A stretch of DNA of 33,334 bases from Myxococcales bacterium (GTDB taxonomy: Bacteria > Myxococcota_A > UBA9160 > SMWR01), in NCBI GenBank assembly GCA_029881215.1, contig JAOUNA010000012.1, positions 1-33,334 on the forward strand. Direction: 5' to 3'. Both the position numbers and the translations under genes were made by a program. Positions 25,739 to 33,334 of the stretch are shown piece after piece (the first letter of the stretch is position 1; every line of letters begins with the position of its first letter). A model generated the notes under the pieces. The model was not told the DNA's origin. It made no database searches and saw only the letters and a program-made list of their open reading frames with translations.

Positions 25739-27187
25739 TCAGCGCTCGTCGCAGACTGGGCGCGCGTGCAGCGCCGCGATCTGCTCGGTCATGCTGCGGC
25801 TGTCCGGCGCTCCGAGCAGACCGCCCGCCAGCATTGCGACACTGCTCGAGAGCAGCGCGACGACGATCGGCGGCAGACCGAGATCGAGCCCGCCCGCGAG
25901 GGCGAGCGCGTAGCTTCCGGCTCCGGCGACGAGCGCCGCGACACCACCGACCCGATTCGCCCGCTTCCACCACAGGCCGGCGACCGTGGGCACGAAGAGC
26001 CCGGCGCTCAGCAGACCGATCCCGGCGGTGTAGAAGCGACTCAGCAGCTCGGGCGGCGCGAGCGCCCAGTACAGCGCCAGGATCCCGATCGCCCAGGCCG
26101 ACGCCACGCGCACGGCGGCCAGCGCTCTCTCGCTGGCGCGCTGGCGCAGGAACTCGCCCAGCAGGTCGTGGGCGATCGCCGAGCTGCAGGCCAGCAGCAG
26201 CGCGTCGGTGGTGGACATGACGGCGGCGAGCACCGCCGCCACCGCGATGCCGCGGACGAACGCCGGAAACTCCGACTGGATGACGCGGAGGAACACCTGG
26301 TCCGCGTCGTCGAGGCCGGGAAAGCCGAGCTTGCCCACCGGCACGATGGCGAGCACCGCGGCGAGGATCATCACGCTGTAGGCGAGCATCGCCAGATTGA
26401 GGGAGAGCTGCGCACTGCGCCCGTCCTTCGCGGTGAAGACGCGCATGACGATGTGCGGGATCACGGGGATCGCCGTCGCCCAGATGACGAAATAGCCGAG
26501 CGAGCTCCCGATGTCCCGATCCGCCAGACGGCCGAGCTCGGGGGCCACCGCCGTGGTCTGCCGCATCAACTCGAGGGGCGAGCCGGCGCGCCAGACCACC
26601 GCCAGCGCGGTGCCCAGCACCACGACCAGCATGATCAGGCCCTGCACGACGTCGGTCCAGGTGATGGCGATCATGCCGCCGATCGAGACGTAGGTGATGA
26701 ACACGAGCGTGGCGATCACCAACGCCGTGTCGTAGGGGATGTCGAGCAGCGCGTGGGCGGTGATCCCGGCGGCCTTGAGCTGTGCCACGATGTAGACGCT
26801 GAAGGCGATCACGATCAGCACCGGAACCAGCAAGCGCACGACCGGGCTCGGAAAGCGAAAGGCCAGGAAATCCGTGATCGTGTAGCGGCCGAAGGCGCGC
26901 AGCTGGCGGGCCACGAGGATCGAGGCCAGGGGAAAGCCGACCACCGCGCCGGCGAAGAGCGCGAGGGTGGCCGGAATTCCCTGGGAATAGGCCAGCCCCA
27001 TCACGCCGATGATCGAGCCGCCGCTCGCCAGGCTCGCCATGATCGCCATGGCATTGACCGCGGTGCCGATGCGCCGCCCCGCCACCCAGTACTCGTCCCG
27101 CGAGGCGAGCACCTTGCGCGACGCGAACACGCCGATGCCGATGCAGGCGAGGAGATAGAGGAGCACCAGGACGCGCTCGACGACCAT
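25739..27187 (-). CDS. Sodium:solute symporter (SSS family)
   Basis: A 482-residue polytopic membrane protein with about 13 hydrophobic segments, of the solute:sodium symporter family (PutP/PanF/acetate permease fold). Landmarks are [14 protein letters not shown] after the first helix, the unwound-helix region [53 protein letters not shown], which is the SSS signature, and [15 protein letters not shown], the Na2-site motif. It imports an organic solute with Na+; the substrate is not readable, though amino acids, pantothenate or carboxylates are usual. The ATG has GAGGGG upstream. It follows the small two-helix membrane gene by 12 bp, an arrangement known for several SSS transporters with a small partner subunit. 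Confidence 0.92.
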   Translation of the reverse strand: MVVERVLVLLYLLACIGIGVFASRKVLASRDEYWVAGRRIGTAVNAMAIMASLASGGSIIGVMGLAYSQGIPATLALFAGAVVGFPLASILVARQLRAFGRYTITDFLAFRFPSPVVRLLVPVLIVIAFSVYIVAQLKAAGITAHALLDIPYDTALVIATLVFITYVSIGGMIAITWTDVVQGLIMLVVVLGTALAVVWRAGSPLELMRQTTAVAPELGRLADRDIGSSLGYFVIWATAIPVIPHIVMRVFTAKDGRSAQLSLNLAMLAYSVMILAAVLAIVPVGKLGFPGLDDADQVFLRVIQSEFPAFVRGIAVAAVLAAVMSTTDALLLACSSAIAHDLLGEFLRQRASERALAAVRVASAWAIGILALYWALAPPELLSRFYTAGIGLLSAGLFVPTVAGLWWKRANRVGGVAALVAGAGSYALALAGGLDLGLPPIVVALLSSSVAMLAGGLLGAPDSRSMTEQIAALHARPVCDER

Positions 27188-27199
27188 TGCGCAGCCCCT

Positions 27200-27412
27200 C
27201 TACCCGCGGCGACGGCCGCTGCGAAACACCCAGAGTGTCAGCACCGGCGAGATCACCATCAGCGCCGCCATCCCCCAGCCCGAGAGCGCCATGCCGACGA
27301 CTTCGAGCTGGCGCCACACCGGCAGGAAGCAGACGGCGGAGAAGAGCAGCAGAAAGACGAGCGCGAATGCCTCGCCCCGCGCCATCGGGAAGAAGTGCCT
27401 GCCGCCCGCCAC
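27200..27412 (-). CDS. Small two-helix membrane protein, SSS transporter partner
   Basis: A 70-residue protein with two hydrophobic helices (about residues 11-30 and 38-60) and a basic C-terminus RSGRRRG. It precedes the sodium:solute symporter by 12 bp on the same strand, as the small subunits of other SSS transporters do (YhdT/DUF997-like or DUF4212-like), although I cannot place it in one of these by motif. Start choice: an ATG at 27427 would add five residues, but the GTG at 27412 has GGGGAGG six bases upstream, and that SD overlaps the ATG codon itself, so GTG is preferred. It may stabilise or regulate the symporter; that is inferred from the linkage. Confidence 0.7.
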   Translation of the reverse strand: MAGGRHFFPMARGEAFALVFLLLFSAVCFLPVWRQLEVVGMALSGWGMAALMVISPVLTLWVFRSGRRRG

Positions 27413-27418
27413 CTGCCG

Positions 27419-27425
27419 CCTCCCC
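27419..27425 (-). promoter_or_regulatory. Strong RBS favouring the GTG start
   Basis: GGGGAGG on the minus strand ends six bases before GTG at 27412. It overlaps the alternative ATG (27427-27425), which itself has no usable SD upstream. This decides the start of the small membrane protein. Confidence 0.5.
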
Positions 27426-27482
27426 ATCCCCCGGTCCGTGATCCCGGTGCGCGCCGGGCCCCGCGGGCTCGCGGCCGCGCGC

Positions 27483-27503
27483 GCCTCGGCCGGGCCCCGA
27501 GGC
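27483..27503. promoter_or_regulatory. Stem-loop in the symporter/thiolase divergent gap
   Basis: GCCTCGG and CCGAGGC form a 7-bp stem around a seven-base loop, in the 267-bp gap between the small membrane gene (minus) and the thiolase (plus). It could be an operator or leader stem. Nothing else is recognised in this gap, and GC-rich DNA often gives such stems by chance. Confidence 0.2.
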
Positions 27504-27679
27504 TAGGGCCCCACCCGAAAGCGGCAACCCCGCCGCGAAGCAGAATCCGCAGCCGGGTGCCGGGCGCAGGGGATTCGGGAGCCGACGCGCCGCACCGCGC
27601 ATGGCCCGGAGATGGCGGAGGCTCTACGTTTTGGCCCTGCCGGCGCAGCACTTGCGCGGAGCCGATGCGGAGTCGAAGC

Positions 27680-28948
27680 ATGCAGGAAGTCGTGATCGTG
27701 AGTGCGGTGCGCACGCCCATCGGCCAGATCCGCGGCGCGCTCTCCTCGGTGCGACCCGACGATCTGGCCGCTCTGGTGATCCGCGAAGCCTTGAGCCGCG
27801 CGGAAGTGGACGCCGCGCAGGTCGAAGAAGTGTTCATGGGTTGCGCGAATCAGGCGGGCGAAGACAACCGGAACGTGGCGCGCATGGGCCTGCTGCTGGC
27901 CGGGCTGCCGCAATCCGTGCCGGGCGTGACGTTCAACCGCCTGTGCGCGAGCGGCCTGACGGCCATCAATCAGGCGGCGCGCGCGATCCGCGCCGGAGAA
28001 GGCGAGCTCTACGTCGCGGGCGGCGTGGAGAGCATGACGCGCGCGCCGTACGCGCTGCCGAAGAACCCCCAGGCGTTCGGACCCTCGGGCAACATCACCG
28101 GCTACGACACGACACTCGGCTGGCGCTTTCCGAACCCCGCGCTGGAGAAGCTCTTCCCGCTCGAAGCCATGGGCGAGACCGCCGAGAACATCTACGAGAT
28201 GAGCCGCGAGGGCAAGATCCGGGGCGGCGAGATCACCCGACAGGATCAGGATGCCTTCGCCCTGCAGAGCCAGTCGCGGGCGGTGCAGGCGATTGGCGCG
28301 GGGCACTTCGCGACGGAAATCGTCCCGGTCAGCATTCCGCAGCGCCGCGGCGATCCCGTCGTGTTCGACACGGATGAGTTTCCCCGCTACACGCGCGAGG
28401 GAAACGAGTTCCGCCTCGCCACGGACATGGAGCAGCTGGCCCGGCTCAAGCCGGTGTTCCGATCCGGCGGAACGGTGACGGCGGGCAACGCGAGCGGCCT
28501 GAACGACGGTGCGGCCGCGCTGGTGCTGATGTCCGAGCGCGTGGCCCGCCAGCTCGGCGCCAAGCCGCTGGCGCGCTGGATGGGCTCCGCCGCCGCAGGC
28601 GTGGACCCGCGCGTGATGGGCCTCGGACCGGTGCCGGCGACGCAGAAGGTGCTCGCCCGCACGGGCCTCTCGCTGGCGGACATCCAGCTCGCCGAGCTCA
28701 ACGAGGCGTTCGCGGTGCAGTCCCTCGCGGTGCTGCGCGAGCTCGAGCTCAGCCAGGACATCACCAACGTCAACGGGGGCGCCATCGCGCTGGGCCATCC
28801 GCTCGGCTGCTCGGGCGCGCGGCTGCTCACCACCCTGATCCACGAAATGCGGCGGCGCGCCGCTCTGGGCGAATCCATGCGCTACGGCCTGGCCACCCTC
28901 TGTGTGGGGGTGGGCCAGGGCGAAGCCACCGTCATCGAAAGAATCTAG
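27680..28948 (+). CDS. Acetyl-CoA acyltransferase / thiolase (PcaF-like)
   Basis: A 422-residue thiolase II. Catalytic residues are Cys89 in NRLCASG, His373 in [12 protein letters not shown] and Cys408 in LCVGVGQG. The stretch [15 protein letters not shown] followed by [14 protein letters not shown] is the pattern of 3-oxoadipyl-CoA thiolase (PcaF/PaaJ), although acetoacetyl-CoA thiolases can share it. It cleaves a 3-oxoacyl-CoA with CoA to acetyl-CoA plus a shortened acyl-CoA. The ATG at 27680 has GGAG eight bases upstream; an in-frame ATG at 27665 is a weaker alternative. The CoA-transferase follows by 9 bp, so together they would activate a 3-oxoacid and split it, as in the last two beta-ketoadipate steps or in ketone-body use. 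No ring-cleavage genes are seen in the window. Confidence 0.9.
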   Translation: MQEVVIVSAVRTPIGQIRGALSSVRPDDLAALVIREALSRAEVDAAQVEEVFMGCANQAGEDNRNVARMGLLLAGLPQSVPGVTFNRLCASGLTAINQAARAIRAGEGELYVAGGVESMTRAPYALPKNPQAFGPSGNITGYDTTLGWRFPNPALEKLFPLEAMGETAENIYEMSREGKIRGGEITRQDQDAFALQSQSRAVQAIGAGHFATEIVPVSIPQRRGDPVVFDTDEFPRYTREGNEFRLATDMEQLARLKPVFRSGGTVTAGNASGLNDGAAALVLMSERVARQLGAKPLARWMGSAAAGVDPRVMGLGPVPATQKVLARTGLSLADIQLAELNEAFAVQSLAVLRELELSQDITNVNGGAIALGHPLGCSGARLLTTLIHEMRRRAALGESMRYGLATLCVGVGQGEATVIERI

Positions 28949-28957
28949 AGGCCGAGC

Positions 28958-30307
28958 ATGAAACGCGTTCCCCAGATCACCCTGCAAGAAGCCGCCGCGC
29001 TGGTGAAGAGCGGCGACACGATCCTCGTCGGCGGATTCGGCATGACCGGAAACCCGGTGCATCTGCTCCACGCGCTGGCGGAAACCGACGTGCGCGACCT
29101 GCTCTACATCGCCAACAACGTGAGCGAAGCGGGTCTCGGCGGCGGGCGCCTCCTGCGCAACGGCCAGATCAAGAAGGCCATCGGCTCCTTCTTCACCAGC
29201 AACCCCGAGGCCGTGGCGGCCGCGCAGGCGGGCAAGATGCAAGTCGAGCTGCTGCCCCAGGGCTCGCTCGCCGAGTCGCTGCGCGCGGGTGGCGCCGGAA
29301 TCGGCGGGTTCTTCACGCCGACCTCCGCCGGCACGGTGATCGGCGAGAAGTGCGAGAAGAAGGTCATCGACGGCGTGGAGCACGTCTTCGTGCCGGGCCT
29401 GCGCGGCAACGTGGCGTTCGTGCGCGCCTGGAAGGCCGACACCGCGGGGAACCTCGTCTACCGGATGACCGAGCAGAACTTCAACAAGGCGATGGCGACC
29501 GCGGCCGATCTCGTCATCGCCGAGGCGGAGACGATCGTGCCGGTGGGCGAGATCGATCCCAATCAGGTCCACACGCCGGGCTGCTACGTCGACTACCTGG
29601 TGCAGGCCCACACGACCCTGGAAGACCTGGGCAGCTCCGCGTCGGTCGCAGCCAGCAACAAGAAGGTCGACCCGGTGCGCATGAACATGGCCCGCCGCGC
29701 GCTGGCGGAGCTGAAGCCCGGCGACGTGGTCAACCTGGGCATCGGCATTCCGACCCTGGTAGCCGACCTGATCACGCCGGAGCACGGCGTCATCCTCCAC
29801 AGCGAGAACGGCATGCTGGGCGTGGGGCCCGCGCCGTCCGAGGGCGGAGCGCTGGAGTACCCCGTCAACGCGGGCAAGATTCCGGTCACCGCGCTGCCGG
29901 GCAGCAGCTACTTCGACAGCGCGGATTCCTTCGGCATGATCCGCGGCGGCCACATCGACCTGGCGATCATGGGCGGGCTGCAGGTGGATGCCCGAGCCAA
30001 CCTCGCGAACTGGGCGATCCCGGGCAAGCCCCTGCTGGGCGTGGGCGGCGCCATGGATCTGGCCTCGGGCGCGAAGCGGCTCATCATCACCATGACGCAC
30101 ACCAATCCCGACGGCAGCTCGAAGATCGTTCCCGAATGCGACCTTCCCCTCACGGCGCGCCGCGCGGTGGACATGGTGATCACCGACCTGGCGGTGTTCA
30201 CGTTCGAGCCGGGAGAGCTCACCCTGATCGAGGTGATGCCGGGAGCGACCCTGGAGCAGGTGCGAGCCGCGACGTCGGCGAAGTTCGCGGAACGCCTGGG
30301 CAGCTAG
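28958..30307 (+). CDS. Fused A+B 3-oxoacid CoA-transferase
   Basis: A 449-residue single-chain family I CoA-transferase. Residues 1 to about 218 form the A domain ([16 protein letters not shown] at 25-40, [21 protein letters not shown]), then a linker, then the B domain from about 240 ([11 protein letters not shown], catalytic Glu283 in [23 protein letters not shown]). Bacterial homologues are often two separate subunits; the fusion resembles the mammalian SCOT order. It moves CoA from succinyl-CoA or acetyl-CoA to a 3-oxoacid. GAGG precedes the ATG by six bases. With the thiolase it makes a 3-oxoacid degradation pair; acetoacetate or 3-oxoadipate are the likeliest substrates. After its TAG the same frame runs on into a PEP-CTERM remnant, which is not part of this enzyme. 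Confidence 0.92.
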   Translation: MKRVPQITLQEAAALVKSGDTILVGGFGMTGNPVHLLHALAETDVRDLLYIANNVSEAGLGGGRLLRNGQIKKAIGSFFTSNPEAVAAAQAGKMQVELLPQGSLAESLRAGGAGIGGFFTPTSAGTVIGEKCEKKVIDGVEHVFVPGLRGNVAFVRAWKADTAGNLVYRMTEQNFNKAMATAADLVIAEAETIVPVGEIDPNQVHTPGCYVDYLVQAHTTLEDLGSSASVAASNKKVDPVRMNMARRALAELKPGDVVNLGIGIPTLVADLITPEHGVILHSENGMLGVGPAPSEGGALEYPVNAGKIPVTALPGSSYFDSADSFGMIRGGHIDLAIMGGLQVDARANLANWAIPGKPLLGVGGAMDLASGAKRLIITMTHTNPDGSSKIVPECDLPLTARRAVDMVITDLAVFTFEPGELTLIEVMPGATLEQVRAATSAKFAERLGS

Positions 30308-30322
30308 AGCTCATCGCATACA

Positions 30323-30338
30323 CCCCGGCCGAGCGGGG
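30323..30338 (+). terminator. Weak hairpin behind the CoA-transferase
   Basis: CCCCG-GCCGAG-CGGGG gives a 5-bp GC stem with a six-base loop, 16 bases after the TAG. No T-run follows, so it is a weak candidate for the end of the thiolase/CoA-transferase transcript. Confidence 0.3.
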
Positions 30339-30343
30339 CGTGC

Positions 30344-30541
30344 GAGTTCGGTCCTGACTATGTTTCCATCGTATGGGCTGGTACTGAGTGGGATGGGCCA
30401 GAGGTCGTCTCCATTACCTTGAAGCTCGTCCCCGAGCCCACTACCGCCCTCCTTCTCGCCTTCGGCCTCGCCGGGTTGGCGGTGCGCAGACGCACGCAGC
30501 ACTGGTCCAGGGCGCAGGGATTCAATAGCTACCGCGAATAG
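30344..30541 (+). pseudogene. Orphan C-terminal fragment of a PEP-CTERM protein
   Basis: In the frame that ends at TAG 30539-30541 the translation contains YVSIVWAGTEWDGPEVVS, then VPEPTTALLLAFGLAG, then LAVRRRTQHW: a Pro-Glu-Pro motif, a hydrophobic helix and an Arg cluster, which is the PEP-CTERM sorting signal read by exosortase. About 20 residues of beta-type sequence precede it, and then similarity stops. Upstream the frame reaches the CoA-transferase TAG without a start codon that has an RBS. So this is the 3' end of a secreted-protein gene whose body has been lost, probably by deletion or insertion near 30308-30345. A tiny live gene is very unlikely because there is no signal peptide. 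Confidence 0.72.
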
Positions 30542-30558
30542 CCGTTACCGGACACGAT

Positions 30559-30669
30559 TCAGGGTCTGCGCCCCCGCACTCGATACAGCGCCCCCAAGCA
30601 ACCCAGCCCCTCAGCCAGCAGCAGGCAGCGCGAAAGCTCCGAGACGGGGATCCCCCGGGTGATCTCCGG
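30559..30669 (-). pseudogene. PEP-CTERM-like tail after a TAG stop
   Basis: Directly after the minus-strand TAG at 30672-30670, and in the same frame, 36 codons run to TGA at 30561-30559. They contain IPVSELSRCLLLAEGLG, then CLGALYRVRGRRP. The layout (short S/P-E motif, hydrophobic helix, aromatic plus Arg cluster) is that of a PEP-CTERM signal with SELS in place of PEPS. It could be the lost C-terminus of the broken M23 protein upstream, cut off by a second nonsense codon, or the remnant of another gene. The helix also carries a Glu (LLLAEGL), which would weaken it as a membrane segment. Confidence 0.45.
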
Positions 30670-31977
30670 CTAGCGCCGCCGCCGGCTCGGTCGCCTCTGC
30701 GTCTGGGCGGGCGTCGGATCGTGGGCGTTCAGCGGATCGCTTCGCAGCACGAGGACTTCATCACCGTCTGTGAATCCGTCGCCGTCACTGTCAGGGTCGA
30801 GTGCGTCGGTCCCGAATATCGCCTCCTCTACGTCTAGGAGCCCATCGCCATCCATGTCGGGAACGGTGCGAATCGCATCACAACCCTCGAACAACCTGCC
30901 GCCCAGCGTTTCGCCGGTGATGCACGCCTCCATGTCGCCAAACGCGATCCCTGTGTCTTCGACTCGGAAGTGTGCCATCAAATCCGTGAAACCGTCGGTG
31001 TTCAAGTCCTCGAAGTGCGGCCCGTGGCTGTGTTCGAGTGGCGCCCCGTAACGACCGAAGGCCAGCGTCGTCACGTCTACGTTCGCTACATCGAAACTGT
31101 ATGACCCCTTGATCGTCACTGGGAGGTCCCCTTCGAGGGACGGATTGATGGAGTTAGGGTCGCTGCCTGGCTTGATGTCGATCTCAACAGCGATGATGAT
31201 TGGATTACGCCATGGTGGATCGAACGCCCAGAGTAGGTTACTGAAATTCGGTCCGCACGGACCGGCCCATGGATCAGCGAGTCTGTAGAAGCCGGATCCC
31301 AACACCTAAAAGTGTAGATTGGGTCCGCTTGAGTTTCCCGCACTACCGGCCTCTGCGATCTTCTGCCCTTGTTCGACGAGTTCGCCCTCCGTAACTACGA
31401 TCGAGTTCTTCTTCAGGTGGTCATATCGGGTCGCAAAAACCCCATCGACACCGGTGTGTCGCATGACGACGACATTTCCGCCCGCGAAGCACCAGCGACA
31501 GGAACCTACCCCCTGTCCGCAGTAGGGTCCTCGCTGGGTGCACACCCTGTAGCCTTGAGGTCCAGCCTGGCAATCGGGCTCGCTAAAATTCGGGCACCGG
31601 TCATACTTGCCATCAAAGACCCACAGAACCTCTCCCGGGGCGGATGCCAAGACATTTACACCCTTATCCATCTGCGCCCACGTCAGGCCGATATCTGTCC
31701 CCTGATGCCCCAGATACCCGGGAGCGCCGCAATTGAAGGCCCGGCCATCCCGATTGATATCCGGGTACCCGATGTGGGAATTGCATGTTCTGCCAGGAAC
31801 GCATTCGATCGGCCAAGTCAACTCTTGAGCCGTGCCAACGGGTAGGAAAATATCTGTTCCGTTGAGTGTTCCGCCCTCCAAGTCAGCGTCGGGAAAGTTG
31901 GTCTCCGCGATGCTCGCTCGGATAGAGAGCATGGCAAAGAGAATGGCCCCTACAAGGAACGCGCTGGCGCGCTTCAT
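30670..31977 (-). pseudogene. Secreted M23-type peptidase gene broken by an in-frame TAG
   Basis: Read on the minus strand from ATG 31977 (GGAG seven bases upstream), the product starts with a signal peptide of about 24 residues (MKRASAFLVGAILFAML, then SIRASIAE), followed by a LytM/M23 domain: HQGTD with His91 and Asp95, RYDHLKK with His187, and GSAGNSSGPNLHF up to residue 223. There TAG (31308-31306) stands where the family has Glu in LHFEV. The same frame continues without a break through 211 further codons: the linker FYRLADPW, a domain beginning VEIDIKPGSDPNSIN, and two calcium-type repeats (DMDGDGLLDVEEA, DPDSDGDGFTDGDE), ending in TAG at 30672-30670. The HxH of the active site is also changed to NLH (AAT; CAT would be His). 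One codon restores a 435-residue protein, so this looks like recent decay of a wall hydrolase or a scaffolded M23 protein. Confidence 0.75.
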
Positions 31978-32378
31978 AACTGAGCTCCGTGAACCGCCTG
32001 GAGGACAGCAGGGCCGCGACATTCTGACGTCGGGGAAGGAGTGCGAAGAGCGCATCGCGACCGAGGGGTGAGAAGCGGCCATGCCGACCTCACCGGGCGG
32101 TGTCTTCAGTCTACACCCTGAGGATGAAGCCGAGGCCATTAAGAGCTGCTCGCCAATCGGCGGGTATATGACGATCGAAACCGGAGTCCCGCAAGCCCCC
32201 GATTTCCCGCGTGGAGCCTGATTCTCTTTTCTACGCTTATTTGACATAACGCTTACTTATCGGATCTGGCAAGAACCCCGCTTGAACTTCCTATGCCCCG
32301 CACGAGGCCATTGACCTCGAAGCGCCAATCCGCGTAATCTGTCAGGTTGTCTTGATTCGGCCTCGCGTGGAATTCCAC
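31978..32378. other. 401-bp intergenic region, no gene recognised
   Basis: The gap separates the broken M23 gene (minus) from the LVIVD protein (plus). The M23 frame stays open upstream to an ATG at 32247, but those residues lack a signal-peptide pattern and a start at 31977 has the SD. TTGACA at 32241 and TTGACC at 32311 look like -35 boxes, without a convincing -10. A 12-bp palindrome GTGGAATTCCAC (32367-32378) touches the LVIVD start codon. I see no RNA gene. Confidence 0.5.
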
Positions 32379-33334
32379 ATGCAACTCGCACGCCTGTACA
32401 TGCCCTCGCTGCTCTGCCTCGCCCTCGCGCTGGCACCGCTCCGGGCCCCGGCCATGATCATCCTGGGCGGCGATGCTGGAGGGTACGTGCGTGATGTGGC
32501 CGTCGCGGGAGACCTGGCCTTCCTGGCCTCGTGGTGGGGTGACCTGCGCATCGTCGACGTCTCGGATCCCAGGGCAACGCTGGAGCTGGGCCGCCTGAAA
32601 ATCCCGGGCCTCGACGTCCGCGCCGTGGCGGCGGATGGCACGTTCGTCTATGTCAACTTCAGAAATGCCCAAGGTCCGCCATCCGGTGAGCCGCCTGCGA
32701 CGCCCGGGCTGCGCATCTTCGACGTGTCGGATCCCGCCAACCCGGCCGTGATCGGCACGCTTGAACTGTCCGACGTCAGCGGCCTTGGTCCTCTGAACGT
32801 GTCCGATGGAATCGCCCTCCTCGGTTCCCACATCCTCGACGTGTCAGACCCTACAGCCCCTGTTCAGCTCGGAACCTTGCCGGTCACGCGAATCACCAGT
32901 GTCCGGGTGGTCGGCAAGCTGGCCTACGTGGCCCGTGGATACTTCGGCGGTGAGACCACCGGTCTTCGCATCTTCGACGTGTCGAACCCCTCGACACCCG
33001 TCGAGCTGGGTCGCTTGGACCTGGATATCGAAGGGGCCTTCGATCTCAACGTTGTCGACGAGGTCGCCTACGTCTTCGATCTCGCGCTCACCAACGGCCC
33101 ATCTTACGTGTACTCGATCGACGTCTCCAATCCGGCGGCGCCCACCCTGCTGGGATCGCTTCCGGTGTCCGATCCGCCGAGCGGTCTCGCGGTGCGGAGC
33201 GGTCGAGCCTTCGTGACTTCACTAAGCGGGCTCTACGCCATCGACATCAGCGACCCAACGGCGCTGGTGAACCTCGGAGAGCTGGCGTCCGACGGCTTCG
33301 GGGCCATCATGCTCGCAGGCAACATCGCCTACGT
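32379..33334 (+). CDS. Secreted LVIVD-repeat beta-propeller protein (3' end missing)
   Basis: The frame runs from ATG 32379 to the right edge with no stop (318 codons and two bases). Residues 1-26 are a signal peptide (MQLARLYMPSLLCLALALA, then PLRAPA); ATG 32400 would start the peptide seven residues later. The rest is built from LVIVD-type blades, each about 45-60 residues and ending in a DVSDP-like turn: LRIVDVSDP, LRIFDVSDP, HILDVSDP, LRIFDVSNP, YSIDVSNP, YAIDISDP. Such propellers are secreted or surface proteins, often with a C-terminal sorting signal, which would lie beyond the window. No clear SD precedes the ATG; a 12-bp palindrome touches it. Function is unknown: likely a structural or binding surface protein. 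Confidence 0.85.
   Translation, partial: MQLARLYMPSLLCLALALAPLRAPAMIILGGDAGGYVRDVAVAGDLAFLASWWGDLRIVDVSDPRATLELGRLKIPGLDVRAVAADGTFVYVNFRNAQGPPSGEPPATPGLRIFDVSDPANPAVIGTLELSDVSGLGPLNVSDGIALLGSHILDVSDPTAPVQLGTLPVTRITSVRVVGKLAYVARGYFGGETTGLRIFDVSNPSTPVELGRLDLDIEGAFDLNVVDEVAYVFDLALTNGPSYVYSIDVSNPAAPTLLGSLPVSDPPSGLAVRSGRAFVTSLSGLYAIDISDPTALVNLGELASDGFGAIMLAGNIAY

Larger units (their letters stand above)
30308..30669. other. Gene-remnant gap between CoA-transferase and broken M23 gene
   Basis: The 362-bp stretch has no intact gene. It holds the plus-strand PEP-CTERM remnant and, facing it, a minus-strand PEP-CTERM-like tail at 30559-30669; the two tails end 17 bases apart. GGGGATCCCC near 30647-30656 is a short palindrome with no T tract. 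Confidence 0.6.

Noticed and set aside
25766-28948. A 1060-codon plus-strand frame ending in the thiolase
   Set aside because: The region before 27680 is antisense to the sodium symporter and is His/Arg/Asp-rich noise. The thiolase begins at its own ATG with an SD.
31306-31308. TAG read as a sense codon (recoding) in the M23 gene
   Set aside because: TAG is the normal terminator of several intact genes here (for example at 2290-2292, 5582-5580, 14938-14936 and 30305-30307), so genome-wide recoding is not supported. No selenocysteine- or pyrrolysine-type context is seen.
31978-32247. Longer start of the M23 gene from ATG 32247
   Set aside because: The added residues have no signal-peptide pattern, and the ATG at 31977 has GGAG seven bases upstream followed by a proper signal peptide.
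32241-32340. Sigma-70 promoter before the LVIVD gene (TTGACA at 32241, TTGACC at 32311)
   Set aside because: The first has no -10 at 16-18 bases. The second has only TAATCT, which matches the consensus at three of six positions.

Overview
The window is GC-rich, densely coded DNA from a Gram-negative bacterium. I see no phage, plasmid, rRNA or tRNA gene. A lipoprotein signal, several Sec signal peptides and two PEP-CTERM-type tails (exosortase sorting signals) point to a diderm with a secreted proteome. The mix of TolB-like propellers fused to hydrolases, phytoene-desaturase-like FAD oxidoreductases, LVIVD repeats and PEP-CTERM tails resembles Myxococcota or former Deltaproteobacteria. That placement is inference; no marker gene in the window fixes it.

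Layout. (1) 1-11.7 kb: a TolB-propeller/amidohydrolase fusion cut by the left edge; a minus-strand run of FAD oxidoreductase, HExxH lipoprotein peptidase and Orn/Lys/Arg-type decarboxylase; a second, family-3 amidohydrolase; and a TolB-propeller/CehA-type PHP hydrolase. (2) 11.8-13.3 kb: an NhaC-type antiporter. (3) 13.3-20.7 kb: a compact five-gene minus-strand operon in the order GcvT-like protein, two FAD oxidoreductases, class III aminotransferase, glutamate-semialdehyde-type dehydrogenase. (4) 21.0-23.2 kb, divergent from it: a DUF1611 protein and an enolase-superfamily amino-acid/dipeptide epimerase, translationally coupled and resembling the DgcN/DgcA D-glutamate pair. (5) 23.3-27.4 kb: TrpB2-like PLP enzyme, dimethylarginine dimethylaminohydrolase, and a sodium:solute symporter with a small membrane partner. 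(6) 27.7-30.3 kb: a PcaF-like thiolase and a fused 3-oxoacid CoA-transferase. (7) 30.3-32.3 kb: a lower-GC strip of broken genes, with an orphan PEP-CTERM tail, an M23 peptidase gene cut by an in-frame TAG, and a second PEP-CTERM-like tail. (8) 32.4 kb to the end: a secreted LVIVD-repeat protein cut by the right edge.

Taken together, regions 2-6 look like a scavenging block for amino acids and modified amines. Import would run through the symporter. Methyl or amine groups would be handled by the GcvT/FAD enzymes and by the dimethylarginine hydrolase. Epimerisation and N-modification would fall to the DUF1611/epimerase pair. Transamination plus semialdehyde oxidation would feed glutamate, and the acyl ends would leave through thiolase and CoA-transferase. 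The individual families are clear. The joint pathway is a hypothesis, and the operon at 13.3-20.7 kb with its divergent partner pair is the best candidate here for an undescribed system.
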